64,000 bases of DNA from Paenibacillus sp. OK003 (GCF_900109515.1 NZ_FOBD01000001.1:558001-622000); one strand, 5' to 3'. Shown: positions 8,846-18,030, counted from the first letter of the stretch. The notes: generated by a model from the letters alone, not told the origin. A program made the numbers and translations.

Positions 8846-9829
8846 ATGAATAAAACGATTTCGGATATCGCCCAAATGGCAGGCGTGGCGAAGAGCACCG
8901 TCTCTCGTTTCCTGAATGGTGGTTCTGTTAGTGACGATACACGGCAGAAAATTGAGCGCATTATTAAACAATACAATTACGTACCCAATACGTTCGCACA
9001 GAGTCTTAAAGCCAAAAAAACCAGTATTATTGGAACGGTTGTTCCTCGTCTGGATTCCTTTGCAACCTCTCAGACATTGATCGGCATCGATGAAGAATTA
9101 AGAAATAATCAGTATCAGATGCTAATCGCGAATACGAGCCAGGATATGCAGCGCGAGATTGATGCCATATATGACTTTGCCAGACAGAAGGTATCCGGCA
9201 TTATTCTGCTTGCCGCAGAAGTGACCGATGCACATCTCAAAGCCGTTGAAGACATCGGAATTCCAGTGCTATTGGTAGGGCAGCAGCATGAACAGTTACA
9301 CAGTCTGGTTCATAATGATGATCAGGCGGGGTATGAGATGGGTAAACATGTTGTGGAAAAGGGCCATCGGAAAATCGTCTATATTGGCGTTACCGAGAGA
9401 GATCAGGCAGTGGGTATCCATCGCAAACAGGGGTTCAAGCGTGCGATCGACGAATGCGGCGGATGTGATGTGACATATTACGAGACAAGCTTCAAAATGT
9501 CCGAGGCGATCATTACCGCAGAAGCGATTTTGAAAGAAAGCAAACCGACCATTATTGTGGCCGCAACAGATAACATCGCACTGGGTGTGATGAAGATTGC
9601 TTTTTCCAATAAGATACAAATTCCGCAGGATTTATCGGTTACCGGATTTGGCGGTTATGAAATTACCGAGATGATTCACCCTACACTAACGACAGTAAAA
9701 TATCATTATTTTGAGGCAGGTCAAGTGGCGGCCCAGCATATTATTCGTCTGGTAAAAGGCGATCCAGTGGAGCAGTGCACGATCCTTGATGTGGAGATTA
9801 TTCCACGAGAAAGCGTTGACAAGATATAA
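8846..9829 (+). CDS. scrR: LacI-family sucrose operon repressor
   Basis: A 327-residue LacI/GalR regulator. The N-terminal helix-turn-helix ISDIAQMAGVAKSTVSRFLN is followed by the hinge helix and a periplasmic-binding-protein-like sugar domain that ends with the usual GFGGYEIT...LTTVKY segment. I use the ATG at 8846 because AGAGGAG sits 8 bases upstream and MNKTISDIA is the family-typical beginning; the earlier in-frame ATG at 8825 lacks a site. The gene lies directly before scrB and scrA, and two GAACCGGTTC palindromes stand between it and scrB, so it most likely represses the sucrose genes and is relieved by a sucrose-derived sugar. Confidence 0.85.
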   Translation: MNKTISDIAQMAGVAKSTVSRFLNGGSVSDDTRQKIERIIKQYNYVPNTFAQSLKAKKTSIIGTVVPRLDSFATSQTLIGIDEELRNNQYQMLIANTSQDMQREIDAIYDFARQKVSGIILLAAEVTDAHLKAVEDIGIPVLLVGQQHEQLHSLVHNDDQAGYEMGKHVVEKGHRKIVYIGVTERDQAVGIHRKQGFKRAIDECGGCDVTYYETSFKMSEAIITAEAILKESKPTIIVAATDNIALGVMKIAFSNKIQIPQDLSVTGFGGYEITEMIHPTLTTVKYHYFEAGQVAAQHIIRLVKGDPVEQCTILDVEIIPRESVDKI

Positions 9830-9854
9830 ATGAATCCTTTATGATAATTCCATC

Positions 9855-9864
9855 GAACCGGTTC
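9855..9864. promoter_or_regulatory. LacI-type operator 1 (upstream copy)
   Basis: GAACCGGTTC is a perfect 10-bp palindrome with the central CG pair expected for LacI-family sites. It lies 26 bases after the scrR stop. Its centre is 90 bp from the centre of the second copy, a distance compatible with DNA looping. Confidence 0.7.
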
Positions 9865-9932
9865 CACTCCGAATATCCATTACGGATATGGGAACACGGT
9901 GGCAGGCGAAAAAGCCATATGGAATTATTTTT

Positions 9933-9961
9933 TTGAGCGTATTGGAACCGGTTCCTCTAAT
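9933..9961 (+). promoter_or_regulatory. Promoter of scrB-scrA with LacI-type operator 2 in the spacer
   Basis: TTGAGC (9933-9938) and TCTAAT (9956-9961) are 17 bases apart. The perfect palindrome GGAACCGGTTCC (9944-9955) fills the spacer, so repressor binding would exclude RNA polymerase. The location also shows that an in-frame GTG at 9899 is not the scrB start. Confidence 0.75.
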
Positions 9962-10000
9962 TTTGGGTTTTACTTTTCGCTAGGATGGAGAACACTTTTT

Positions 10001-11476
10001 ATGAAAATGACTAGAGAGCAACGCTACAGACGAATCGAGCAGGCAGAGCCTGGAGAAATAGGCAAGCTGGAAGCTTTGATCTCTGCTTGTCCATGGAGAC
10101 AGCATTACCATATCCAGCCGATAACCGGACTGCTTAACGATCCTAACGGATTCTCCTATTACCAGGGATATTATCATCTGTTCTATCAGTGGTTCCCACT
10201 CGGGACCGAGCATGGAATGAAGTATTGGTATCATACCCGTTCAAAGGATCTGGTGCATTGGGAAGAAATCGGAATCGGAATCCAGCCGGGCGACACATAT
10301 GATTCACACGGGGCATATTCGGGCAGTGCTATTGAAAAAGATGGCCAGCTCAATCTGCTATACACTGGCAATACAAGAGATGAAGACTGGATAAGGCATC
10401 CGTATCAGTGTCTGGCGATTATGCATGAAAGCGGTTCAATAACCAAAGTGCATCAACCTGTGATTTCAGAAGTACCTTCTGGCTACACGGAACATTTCAG
10501 AGACCCCAAGGTTTGGCAGCAGGGTGACACGTATTATTGTGTGATTGGAGCCCAGCGTGTAGATGAAACAGGATGCACCGTATTATATGGCTCGTCAGAT
10601 CTCAGAAACTGGACGTTTCTTGGAGAGATTCATACTGGGCTACCTAACTTTGGCTACATGTGGGAGTGCCCCGATTATATGGAGATGCAGGGTAAGGGTG
10701 TGCTGATCTTTTCGCCACAGGGAATAGAGAGTCAGGGAGATGAGTATCAGAACATTTTTCAGTCGGGCTATCTGATTGGCGAACCACTGGATCTTCAGAC
10801 AAGGCACTTCGAACATGGTTCATTTCAGGAGCTGGATCGTGGATTTGACTTTTATGCCCCGCAGACGATGCAGGCGGCAGATGGAAGACGAATTTTGGTG
10901 GGCTGGATGGGACTTCCCGATTTGGAGTATCCGACAGATAAGAGTGGATGGGCACATTGCCTAACAATTCCGCGGCAGTTGTCACTCCGCGAGGGGAAAT
11001 TAATTCAGCAGCCAGTCTCTGAAATGGTGAAGCTGCGTGGGGATTCTGAAGGGACTCACATGGAATTCACAATGGATCATGAGACTCGATCTTTCGCAGA
11101 CTTTGCTGGAATGGCTTATGAATTGGAATGTGAAATCCGTGATTTTGACGCTGAGGTAGTAGGCATTGAATTGCGGGCGAGTGCAAAAGAGAAGACCGTG
11201 TTGCAATACGATCGGTTGACTCAGAAAGTAACCCTGAATCGTTCCCAGTCAGGCGCCACGCTCGCGGATCAGAACGGGAATGTGCGACGCTGCGCATTGA
11301 ACGCAGACGTGCTGAAGTTCCATATCTTTGTGGATTCTTCTTCTATTGAGATCTTTGTCAATGATGGAGAAGAGGTATTCACAAGCCGTATCTTCCCAAG
11401 CAAGGAAAGTGTGGAGATTCGCTTCTTTGCACATGAAGGCAAGGCAGCATTTCAGGCATCAAAATGGGATTATTAG
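10001..11476 (+). CDS. scrB: Sucrose-6-phosphate hydrolase (GH32)
   Basis: A 491-residue cytoplasmic GH32 enzyme that splits sucrose-6-phosphate, made by the PTS, into glucose-6-phosphate and fructose. The five-bladed propeller carries the nucleophile D47 in LLNDPNGF, the transition-state stabiliser D168 in FRDPKVW and the acid/base E222 in MWECPDY; a C-terminal beta-sandwich follows from about residue 355 and contains SSIEIFVNDG. The chosen ATG at 10001 is preceded by GGATGGAG. A longer frame from GTG 9899 would put the promoter and operator inside the gene and was rejected. It is followed 26 bases later by the sucrose PTS gene. Confidence 0.92.
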   Translation: MKMTREQRYRRIEQAEPGEIGKLEALISACPWRQHYHIQPITGLLNDPNGFSYYQGYYHLFYQWFPLGTEHGMKYWYHTRSKDLVHWEEIGIGIQPGDTYDSHGAYSGSAIEKDGQLNLLYTGNTRDEDWIRHPYQCLAIMHESGSITKVHQPVISEVPSGYTEHFRDPKVWQQGDTYYCVIGAQRVDETGCTVLYGSSDLRNWTFLGEIHTGLPNFGYMWECPDYMEMQGKGVLIFSPQGIESQGDEYQNIFQSGYLIGEPLDLQTRHFEHGSFQELDRGFDFYAPQTMQAADGRRILVGWMGLPDLEYPTDKSGWAHCLTIPRQLSLREGKLIQQPVSEMVKLRGDSEGTHMEFTMDHETRSFADFAGMAYELECEIRDFDAEVVGIELRASAKEKTVLQYDRLTQKVTLNRSQSGATLADQNGNVRRCALNADVLKFHIFVDSSSIEIFVNDGEEVFTSRIFPSKESVEIRFFAHEGKAAFQASKWDY

Positions 11477-11502
11477 ATATAACGTGAGAGGAATGAAGAA
11501 CC

Positions 11503-13470
11503 ATGTCGGATAATCAGCAGATTGCCCAGGACGTTATTCGTGCCATCGGGGGCAAAGAAAATATCGCATCATTTGCACACTGTGCAACACGTCTTCGGAT
11601 CATGGTGAATGACAAGGACAAGATCGATCAGAAGCAGGTCGAGAACATCGACAAAGTCAAAGGGGCCTTTTTCAACTCGGGCCAGTATCAGATCATTTTT
11701 GGAACAGGAACAGTGAATCGGATATTTGAAGAGGTTGAGAAGCTGGGCATCGAAGGATCTTCCAAGGAAGACGTGAAGAGTCAGGGCAAAAAGGAAGGCA
11801 ATGCTTTTCAACGGGCCATTCGCACGTTCGGTGACGTTTTTGTACCGATTATTCCTGTGTTGGTCGCAACGGGGCTCTTCATGGGTCTGCGCGGGCTGCT
11901 CACTCAAAATGAAATTCTATCGCTGTTTGGTGCAACACCGGAGGACATTTCGCCCAATTTCCTGTTATTTACTCAGATCCTGACGGACACGGCATTTGCA
12001 TTTCTGCCTGCACTCGTAGCCTGGTCTGCGTTCCGCGTGTTTGGAGGGAGTCCGGTTCTCGGCATCGTTTTGGGTCTGATGCTTGTGAATCCGGCACTGC
12101 CGAATGCATACGCTGTGGCCGATGGATCAGCACAACCGCTGCATATGTTCGGATTCATACCGGTGGTCGGGTATCAGGGTTCCGTACTGCCTGCCTTCTT
12201 CGTCGGATTGATCGGAGCGAAGTTTGAGAAGGTTCTGAGAAGACGCGTGCCAGAGGCGCTCGACTTAATTCTTACCCCTTTTATTACGCTGACGGTCATG
12301 ATTACACTTGGTCTCTTTGCAATTGGTCCGGTATTCCATTCTCTTGAGGAGTGGGTACTGCATGGAACAACAGCTGTATTGGGACTGCCATTTGGTATTG
12401 CGGGCATTATTATTGGTTTCTTCCATCAAATTATTGTTGTTACTGGTGTTCATCACATCTTTAACTTTCTGGAGATTCAATTGCTGGAGAAAACGGGCTT
12501 TAATCCGTTCAACGCGATTATTACCTGCGCTATGGCTGCGCAAGGAGCAGCTTGTCTGGCGGTGGGCTTGAAGACCAAAAATACAAAGCTGAAAGCACTC
12601 GCACTGCCTTCGTCATTCTCTGCATTTCTAGGGATTACCGAACCTGCTATCTTTGGGGTTAACTTGCGGTATATGAAACCGTTTATCATGGGCCTTGTCG
12701 GAGGCGCTGTCGGTGGATTTATCGCGTCCTTGTTCCATTTGCAAGGTACAGGTATGGCGGTGACGGTTATTCCGGGCACCCTGCTGTATTTGAACAGTCA
12801 ATTGCCTTTGTACATTTTGTCCAACGTGGTGGCCATGGGAATTGCCTTTGCACTTACCTGGTTCTTCGGATATAAGGATCAGCCGGTTGCGGAGGAAGTT
12901 CCGAGCCATGCTGGAGATGAGAGCAAGACGGAAGTTCTGTCGCAAAAGTCAAACTCCTCTGCCAGCCAGGCCGTTAACCATCGCACCAAGGTAGATTTGT
13001 TGGAAATTGCATCACCGATCACAGGCACAGCGGTTGCTTTGGAGCAGGTTCCTGATCCTGCATTCTCGGAAAAGCATATGGGAGAAGGGATCGCTATCGA
13101 GCCTTCTGAGGGCAAAGTATTTGCACCTTTTGACGGCGTCATCGCTCATGTGATGAATAAAAGCAAACATGCGGTAATCCTTGAACATGACACAGGTGTT
13201 CAGATGCTTGTGCATATTGGAATTAATACCGTTGGACTGAAGGGGGAAGGCTTTACCGCATATGTGAATAGCGGAGACACCGTAACCGCAGGTCAACTGT
13301 TGATTGAATTTGACATGGAAGCGATCCAGGCTGCCGGGCTGCCATTGATTACACCTGTGCTCATCCCGAATGGGAACGAAAAGATCGAACAGGTGATGCC
13401 AATTATGACAGGCCCTGTTCAAGCTAATGGAGAAGCACTAATCGTTGTGAAATTTACTGAACCACAATAA
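11503..13470 (+). CDS. scrA: Sucrose-type PTS enzyme EIIBCA
   Basis: A 655-residue phosphotransferase permease that would import and phosphorylate sucrose. Residues ~1-90 are EIIB with phosphorylated C27 in AHCATRLR; residues ~105-455 are the membrane EIIC domain with the conserved GITEPAIFGVN segment; after a Ser-rich linker, residues ~505-655 are a glucose-type EIIA with the active histidine H571 in MLVHIGINTV. Many ScrA proteins lack EIIA and borrow it, so this copy is self-contained. Substrate assignment comes mainly from the context with scrR and scrB; EIIBCA proteins for trehalose or beta-glucosides have the same layout. RBS is GAGAGGAA. A terminator follows. Confidence 0.88.
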   Translation: MSDNQQIAQDVIRAIGGKENIASFAHCATRLRIMVNDKDKIDQKQVENIDKVKGAFFNSGQYQIIFGTGTVNRIFEEVEKLGIEGSSKEDVKSQGKKEGNAFQRAIRTFGDVFVPIIPVLVATGLFMGLRGLLTQNEILSLFGATPEDISPNFLLFTQILTDTAFAFLPALVAWSAFRVFGGSPVLGIVLGLMLVNPALPNAYAVADGSAQPLHMFGFIPVVGYQGSVLPAFFVGLIGAKFEKVLRRRVPEALDLILTPFITLTVMITLGLFAIGPVFHSLEEWVLHGTTAVLGLPFGIAGIIIGFFHQIIVVTGVHHIFNFLEIQLLEKTGFNPFNAIITCAMAAQGAACLAVGLKTKNTKLKALALPSSFSAFLGITEPAIFGVNLRYMKPFIMGLVGGAVGGFIASLFHLQGTGMAVTVIPGTLLYLNSQLPLYILSNVVAMGIAFALTWFFGYKDQPVAEEVPSHAGDESKTEVLSQKSNSSASQAVNHRTKVDLLEIASPITGTAVALEQVPDPAFSEKHMGEGIAIEPSEGKVFAPFDGVIAHVMNKSKHAVILEHDTGVQMLVHIGINTVGLKGEGFTAYVNSGDTVTAGQLLIEFDMEAIQAAGLPLITPVLIPNGNEKIEQVMPIMTGPVQANGEALIVVKFTEPQ

Positions 13471-13500
13471 GCGTAAACTTTTGAAAAAGACAGGTTGGAA

Positions 13501-13547
13501 AATGCAAATAAACCCGGTGTATATCACCAGGGTTTCTTTGCATTTTT
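13501..13547. terminator. Terminator after scrA
   Basis: AATGCAAA/TTTGCATT and AAACCCGGTG/CACCAGGGTTT make a long two-part hairpin followed by a T-run. It can also act on the convergent gene at 13.6-14.0 kb. Confidence 0.85.
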
Positions 13548-13575
13548 ATGTATCTTTTCTTCTAAACGGAAGGTG

Positions 13576-14022
13576 TCAAAAAGAATAATACGTCAGTGCG
13601 TATTGCATCAGAAAGGCACGAATTTCTTCCCGGCTTAACATCACATTAGATGTGCTGGCTTGCTCCAGGTTAAGAAGCAAATTGCTGACGGCTTCATGCA
13701 GGAACAGTATGCGTTCATTTCCCCATAGCTCTTGATGCTTCTGGATACAATGCATGACCTGTGACAACTCCATACCTTTTAAAGCTCTGAACACCGAAGC
13801 CCATTTTACCAGATCAGAGGGATGAGAGCCTACAGGCAATTCAAATTCGGCAAAACCATGAACATTCCCGCATGAGATTTTGAACAACCCACAGTAGCAG
13901 GATGAACGTTCCTGCGCTATGAAGGGTAATTTTCGCATATCGTACCGAATAATCTCCATGGAACTAATCCGGGTATCAACACAAATCTCCGTTCGAATTT
14001 CCACATCACAATCTGCAATCAC
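13576..14022 (-). CDS. Uncharacterised 148-residue protein
   Basis: I do not recognise this protein. It is a soluble, mixed alpha/beta sequence without signal peptide or membrane segment. The central part (CGNVHGFAEFELPVGS followed by a helix DLVKWASVFRALKGM) faintly recalls the N-terminal capping region of enolase-superfamily enzymes, but no barrel follows, and this is only an impression. Cysteines are frequent near the N-terminus (CDVEIRTEIC, CYCGLFKISC). The GTG at 14022 is chosen because GGAGG stands 9 bases before it; a TTG three codons earlier touches the GGAGG and is too close. It is convergent with scrA and divergent from the next gene. Confidence 0.6.
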   Translation of the reverse strand: MIADCDVEIRTEICVDTRISSMEIIRYDMRKLPFIAQERSSCYCGLFKISCGNVHGFAEFELPVGSHPSDLVKWASVFRALKGMELSQVMHCIQKHQELWGNERILFLHEAVSNLLLNLEQASTSNVMLSREEIRAFLMQYALTYYSF

Positions 14023-14442
14023 ACAATCCAACCTCCATAGGCAAAATCACCTTATCGTTTTCTATTGTTTTTGTTATCCTGCCGATTATATTACGGCTGA
14101 ACACAGCTCAAGTAAAACCAACCGGAATGGAAATACGCCTGATTTTCCGATGTTTGATTTGGAATTCACACATGTAAGCGATTAACAAGAGATATATCTT
14201 CGTATTGGACTCGAATAACTCGATTTTTTCATCCGCTTATGACAGACCTAGCAACATGCCGCATGACTGCGAAAAGAGGAGATTAGGCAAGAATTGCTCA
14301 CCTGGATTGTCTGGAATCGATCAGAACGGTGCAGAAATCGCATGCCGTTCAATTGCAGAGACGCAGACAGAGGACTATGATTCGCACATAACATACTCTA
14401 ATGGCATTTGCAGGATTTGATGTGAAGGCGAGGTTGGCGGCA

Positions 14443-14838
14443 ATGGATGAAGCAATGATGGTGGTATCGACAGGACACGGTGAGGCTGGAAAGAATTTTG
14501 TGGATGTATTATTGAAGAGGGGATTTGCAGTTGTCGTGCTTGTACACAGCGAAGAAGAGGGGGAACAACTTCAATCGCTTGGTGCAGTCACCGTGCGTTA
14601 CATTCAGGAAATGGCAGACCGTAACCAGCTTCCGCTCGAATTTGTAGTAAAAAACGCCTTTGTATTCGAAAATAGCTTGCCGCAGTGCTGCCAGGACATT
14701 GAGCTGTGTCGCAGCTTGTGTCCGCAACAACTCTATGTCGTTTCCAGCAACAGGGCTCCTGTTGGGCTTGTTTATAAAGGTCTGGGAGCAACATATGTCA
14801 TTCACAGCCGGAGTGGAGATGTTTCATTTTTATTGTAA
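14443..14838 (+). CDS. Uncharacterised 131-residue protein, Rossmann-like start
   Basis: I do not recognise this protein. The N-terminal half reads like a small nucleotide-binding alpha/beta fold: MMVVSTGHGEAGKNFVDVLLKRGFAVVVLVHSEEEG, with a strand, a glycine-containing loop, a helix and a second strand. The second half is cysteine-rich. The start is uncertain; ATG 14443 has GGCGAGG upstream, but the frame is open from 14401 (ATG) with no clear site. The preceding 14040-14400 stretch holds no gene I can support. Coding potential is moderate, judged from the long strand-helix pattern and the terminator just after it. Confidence 0.5.
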   Translation: MDEAMMVVSTGHGEAGKNFVDVLLKRGFAVVVLVHSEEEGEQLQSLGAVTVRYIQEMADRNQLPLEFVVKNAFVFENSLPQCCQDIELCRSLCPQQLYVVSSNRAPVGLVYKGLGATYVIHSRSGDVSFLL

Positions 14839-14890
14839 ATCACTTAATCGTGGATTCCCGTCGCCAGTCGAATGAACCAATTATAAATGA

Positions 14891-14936
14891 AAAACGTTGT
14901 GTCCAGAGCCTGTTGCCCTGAACACAACGTTTCGTG
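14891..14936. terminator. Bidirectional terminator
   Basis: AAACGTTGTGT pairs with ACACAACGTTT, extended by CAG/CTG. It lies between the convergent genes at 14.4-14.8 and 15.0-16.7 kb. Confidence 0.8.
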
Positions 14937-14993
14937 TATTTCTATATGCTAATTCCAATTCCAATATGCTACACATTGAGCTGTGAAACCCTA

Positions 14994-16715
14994 TTAGGAA
15001 GAGATTCCGACAACACTGGAGCCATTCTTTGTAATTTTGTACGTAATGATGTCTCCGCTCCAGAAGTGGAATTTGAGAATCACTTCGCCGTTATTCGTTT
15101 CGTTGAAGAAGTTTTGTTTCAGTTCAATCACGTTGCTGCTATAATTCGGACTGAAAGTGTAGGCAAATTCTTTGAAAGAAGTCCAGTTTTGTGGACCTGC
15201 ATTTCCTCCACTTGTATAAGTGGCTTCCATGGTGGCCAGCTGATTGCCATTAAAGGTAGTCGGAATCGCAAACGAGCTCGTTGTGCCTGTTACATTGCTC
15301 AGTTTAGGCGTGTCATACTTGATGATATTCAGGTTCCAGTTTGCACCTTTGTTGAATTTGACGGTCAGCTTGGCATTAACCCCAAGATTGCCGGAAGTGG
15401 TCAGTCTCGTTAACAGGCTCGATTTCAACGTCAGCACATCACCACTGATCGTGTAATCTGTACCTTGAACAAGAGTAGTGCTGCCATTAGCAAGTGAACT
15501 AAATGTATTGCCATTGAAATTCAGTTTTACTGTTTTATCCTGAATTGCAGCCCCTTTTTTCAGATAAACCAGATCGGATTCAGCTGTGGAGGAGCGACCT
15601 GTCCAGCTTGCTTTCATCGTGTTATATAGATCCTGATCAGACCAGGTGAAGCTGGTACGGCCAAAATGCTGTCCATTATCCCATAACATAGTGGTCATCT
15701 GTTTCTGACGCAGGTATTGGCCGATAAATTCGAAGAATTTCAGCTTCTCACCTTGCTCGATGACACCTGTGTGCTGATCAAAGCCGAGTAAGCCATACTC
15801 ACCGACGATAACCGGAATCCCTTTGGCTGTGAATGCATTGTACACTCGGTCAAATGTAGTCGTAATATCCTGTTGCACTTCAGCATTATATTTGGTGTAC
15901 CCTGCAATATTCACGCTAAATGGCCAGAAGCCATAGTAATGAACGGTAGCGATAATGTTCGGGTCATTCAATTTCGCAATTGTCTGGGATAATGCATCCA
16001 GATCTGGTTGAGCGGAAGAGGTATGCATCGTTGGCAGGACCAATGGACGTGTTGCATTATTTCCACCCGATGTTCTCACGATGTTATGAAAAGATACATT
16101 CAACTCATCCAGCAAAGCGTATGCTGTAGCGGTATTCGTTGTGTCACCGGTGAAGCTTGGTTCATTTACACTTTCGAACATCAGCTTAGTGGATGAGTTT
16201 TTGAATTTGTTAGCAATTTGAGTCCAGACAGAGTTGTAACGAGCGAGAACATTGGCATGGTCATTCTCCATATAGCTGATCCACTGCCAGGAATCGTGAT
16301 GGATATTGATCATGACATACAGATTGGCATCAAGCGCCCAGTTTACAACTTGTTGTACACGATTCATGTAAGCAGCATCAATTGTATAGTTGGGTGCTCC
16401 TCCTATATGAGCTTGCCAGGTCACAGGAATACGAATGCTCTTGTAGCCTTGATTGGCGATATTTTGAATCAGCTGCTGAGTGATCAGCGGGTTACCCCAG
16501 GCCGTCTCATCTGCACCAACAGCATCCAGCGAGTTACCCAAGTTCCAGCCCGGCTCCATCGCAGTGACATAAGACTGAATATTGGTTGGAGCAGCGGCTG
16601 CACTTGTCTGGATCGAGTCATCTGTAGCAGCAGAAGCGATGGCGGATGAGAACAGGGACAGGATCATTGTTGCTACAATAGTGAGTGAGAGGAACGATTT
16701 GCGGTTTTTGTTCAT
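14994..16715 (-). CDS. Secreted GH5 (subfamily 4-like) beta-glucanase with X2/Ig and CBM46 modules
   Basis: A 573-residue secreted cellulase-type enzyme with three modules. A signal peptide covers residues ~1-31 (cleavage near ASA-ATD). Residues ~45-370 are the GH5 barrel: MEPGWNLGNSLDA at the start, the acid/base E185 in FESVNEPSF and the nucleophile E306 in VIVGEYGLLG. Residues ~385-470 match a CBM_X2 immunoglobulin-like module, and ~475-565 a CBM46, the arrangement known from Bacillus Cel5B-type endoglucanases acting on beta-1,3-1,4-glucan, xyloglucan or cellulose. I chose the second ATG (16715), 9 bases after AAGGAG; the ATG two codons earlier is too close to it. It is monocistronic, with two cre-like sites upstream. 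Confidence 0.9.
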   Translation of the reverse strand: MNKNRKSFLSLTIVATMILSLFSSAIASAATDDSIQTSAAAAPTNIQSYVTAMEPGWNLGNSLDAVGADETAWGNPLITQQLIQNIANQGYKSIRIPVTWQAHIGGAPNYTIDAAYMNRVQQVVNWALDANLYVMINIHHDSWQWISYMENDHANVLARYNSVWTQIANKFKNSSTKLMFESVNEPSFTGDTTNTATAYALLDELNVSFHNIVRTSGGNNATRPLVLPTMHTSSAQPDLDALSQTIAKLNDPNIIATVHYYGFWPFSVNIAGYTKYNAEVQQDITTTFDRVYNAFTAKGIPVIVGEYGLLGFDQHTGVIEQGEKLKFFEFIGQYLRQKQMTTMLWDNGQHFGRTSFTWSDQDLYNTMKASWTGRSSTAESDLVYLKKGAAIQDKTVKLNFNGNTFSSLANGSTTLVQGTDYTISGDVLTLKSSLLTRLTTSGNLGVNAKLTVKFNKGANWNLNIIKYDTPKLSNVTGTTSSFAIPTTFNGNQLATMEATYTSGGNAGPQNWTSFKEFAYTFSPNYSSNVIELKQNFFNETNNGEVILKFHFWSGDIITYKITKNGSSVVGISS

Positions 16716-16756
16716 TAACATATTCTCCTTTGTAATGATTATTGTTGAACTAATAT

Positions 16757-16768
16757 AGAGCGCTTACA
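16757..16768 (-). promoter_or_regulatory. Cre-like site 1 upstream of the GH5_4 gene
   Basis: On the minus strand the sequence reads TGTAAGCGCTCT, matching the first ten positions of cre (TGNAANCGNT) but lacking the terminal CA. It lies 42 bases before the start codon, where a repressor would block transcription or elongation. Confidence 0.4.
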
Positions 16769-16844
16769 AAAAAAATGAAGATTTAAGCTCGGCATAGAAC
16801 AGGACTCTGGATAGATTTAAATGGAATCACCACCAAATTAAGTA

Positions 16845-16860
16845 TTGAAAACGTTTTCTG
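16845..16860. promoter_or_regulatory. Cre-like site 2, perfect 12-bp palindrome
   Basis: TTGAAAACGTTTTCTG contains the perfect palindrome GAAAACGTTTTC and differs from cre at one position. It is 130 bases upstream of the GH5_4 start. CcpA is the simplest reader; another LacI-family regulator is possible. The rest of 16716-17028 is AT-rich with no gene. Confidence 0.55.
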
Positions 16861-17028
16861 AAATGCAAATATAGCACGATTCATCGAAAGTAAATACCCT
16901 CGTAATTAGCACAAAATCCATGTCATAATTAGAGATTAATGGATTATTTTATTCTAAATTCATTCAAATAAATAGCGTTGCATTACATTCGTGGTTGAAG
17001 TTAAATAAATCTCAGGAGGGGATATGGA

Positions 17029-17859
17029 ATGAGACTGGATGCGCATCAACATTTCTGGAATTATAATATTCGTGAATATGGTTGGATCGAGGAACACATG
17101 AGCGTCATTCGACGATCGTTTCTTCCAGAAGATTTGGAGCCTCTGTTAACCCGTGCAGGGATATCCGGTTGTATGGCGGTACAGGCCAGACAATCGTTGG
17201 AGGAAACCGAATGGCTTCTGGACTTGGCAGAACGGCATGAGTTCATCAGGGGTGTTGTTGGGTGGGTGGATTTGTGTTCTGTAGAAGCTGAGCATCAACT
17301 TGAGAAGTATGCATCAAGCCCTTGGCTGAAGGGGGTGCGTCATGTAATACAGGATGAACCGGATGTCCAGTTTGTATTGCGTGACGATTTTCAGCGCGGA
17401 ATTGCTTTGCTACAGCAATATAATCTGTCCTATGATCTGCTCGTGTCCAAGGAGCAACTCCCTTATGCTGTAGAGCTGGTTAAGATGTTTCCTGAACAGC
17501 GATTTGTACTTGACCATTTGGCGAAGCCCGATATTAAGGCAGGAACGGTTTCCCCTTGGAAGGAAGCGCTATACTCTTTGTCAGAACAACCGAATGTATA
17601 CTGCAAATTATCTGGAATGATAACGGAAGCCGATTGGACAAACTGGAAACAGGAGGACTTTGCTCCTTATCTGAATATCGCCTTAGAAGCCTTTGGTCCG
17701 GATCGTGTGATGTTTGGCTCGGATTGGCCTGTATGTACGGTGGCTGGTACATATGCTCATGTGCTTGAGATTATCACAAAGCATACTTCTTGCATGTCTG
17801 AGGTAGAGAAGCAGATGATATTCGGCGGCACCTGTGCTACCTTTTATCAGTTATCGTGA
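17029..17859 (+). CDS. Amidohydrolase-2 family, sugar-lactone lactonase-like
   Basis: A 276-residue metal-dependent TIM-barrel hydrolase of the COG3618 type, which includes L-fuconolactonases and L-rhamnonolactonases. The N-terminal metal motif DAHQHFW opens the protein; RGVVGWVDL, LKGVRHVIQDEPD, LDHLAKPD and the final MFGSDWPVC segment are characteristic. It would open a sugar acid lactone in the cytoplasm. RBS is GGAGGGG, 7 bases before ATG. It stands alone, without the dehydrogenase or dehydratase genes of an oxidative fucose or rhamnose pathway, so the substrate is unknown; the rhaEW-rhaA genes 12 kb away use the phosphorylated route. Confidence 0.82.
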   Translation: MRLDAHQHFWNYNIREYGWIEEHMSVIRRSFLPEDLEPLLTRAGISGCMAVQARQSLEETEWLLDLAERHEFIRGVVGWVDLCSVEAEHQLEKYASSPWLKGVRHVIQDEPDVQFVLRDDFQRGIALLQQYNLSYDLLVSKEQLPYAVELVKMFPEQRFVLDHLAKPDIKAGTVSPWKEALYSLSEQPNVYCKLSGMITEADWTNWKQEDFAPYLNIALEAFGPDRVMFGSDWPVCTVAGTYAHVLEIITKHTSCMSEVEKQMIFGGTCATFYQLS

Positions 17860-17892
17860 TTGAATTAGACAGCAGAATCAGGCTTCACGATG

Positions 17893-17921
17893 TTGACAGG
17901 TTCCCTAATTCTTGTTAAAGT
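17893..17921 (+). promoter_or_regulatory. Promoter of the 6-phospho-beta-glucosidase leader
   Basis: TTGACA (17893-17898) and TAAAGT (17916-17921) are 17 bases apart. Transcription would begin near 17928, about 20 bases before the antiterminator element. Confidence 0.6.
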
Positions 17922-17948
17922 TTTAACCAATCCGCATAATTGTGATCT

Positions 17949-18029
17949 GGGAATGTTACCGATATGGGCATAACCTGAGCTGGCTTGTATACACTGCAAC
18001 GTGTATTCGGGCTGGTTCGGGTTTTTTGT
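17949..18029 (+). promoter_or_regulatory. LicT-type RNA antiterminator (RAT) with overlapping terminator, copy 1
   Basis: Bases 17949-17979 (GGGAATGTTACCGATATGGG then CATAACCTGAG) follow the pattern of the two canonical RAT elements at 19901 and 20956, with some substitutions. AACCTGA (17972-17978) pairs with TCGGGTT (18017-18023) before a T-run, and an inner TACAC/GTGTA stem strengthens the terminator. RAT folding by LicT would prevent that terminator and allow transcription of the GH1 gene at 18325. Confidence 0.7.
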
Positions 18030-18030
18030 A

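Noticed and set aside
9899..10000. GTG start giving scrB 34 extra residues
   Set aside because: It would place the promoter and the LacI-type operator inside the coding region; ATG 10001 has a proper site and a family-typical start.
14172..14187. Cre-like TGTAAGCGATTAAC
   Set aside because: Two mismatches in the fixed positions and no clear promoter or gene in the right place.
14205..14420. 71-codon frame before the protein at 14443
   Set aside because: No ribosome site and no protein-like composition; the segment 14040-14400 appears non-coding.
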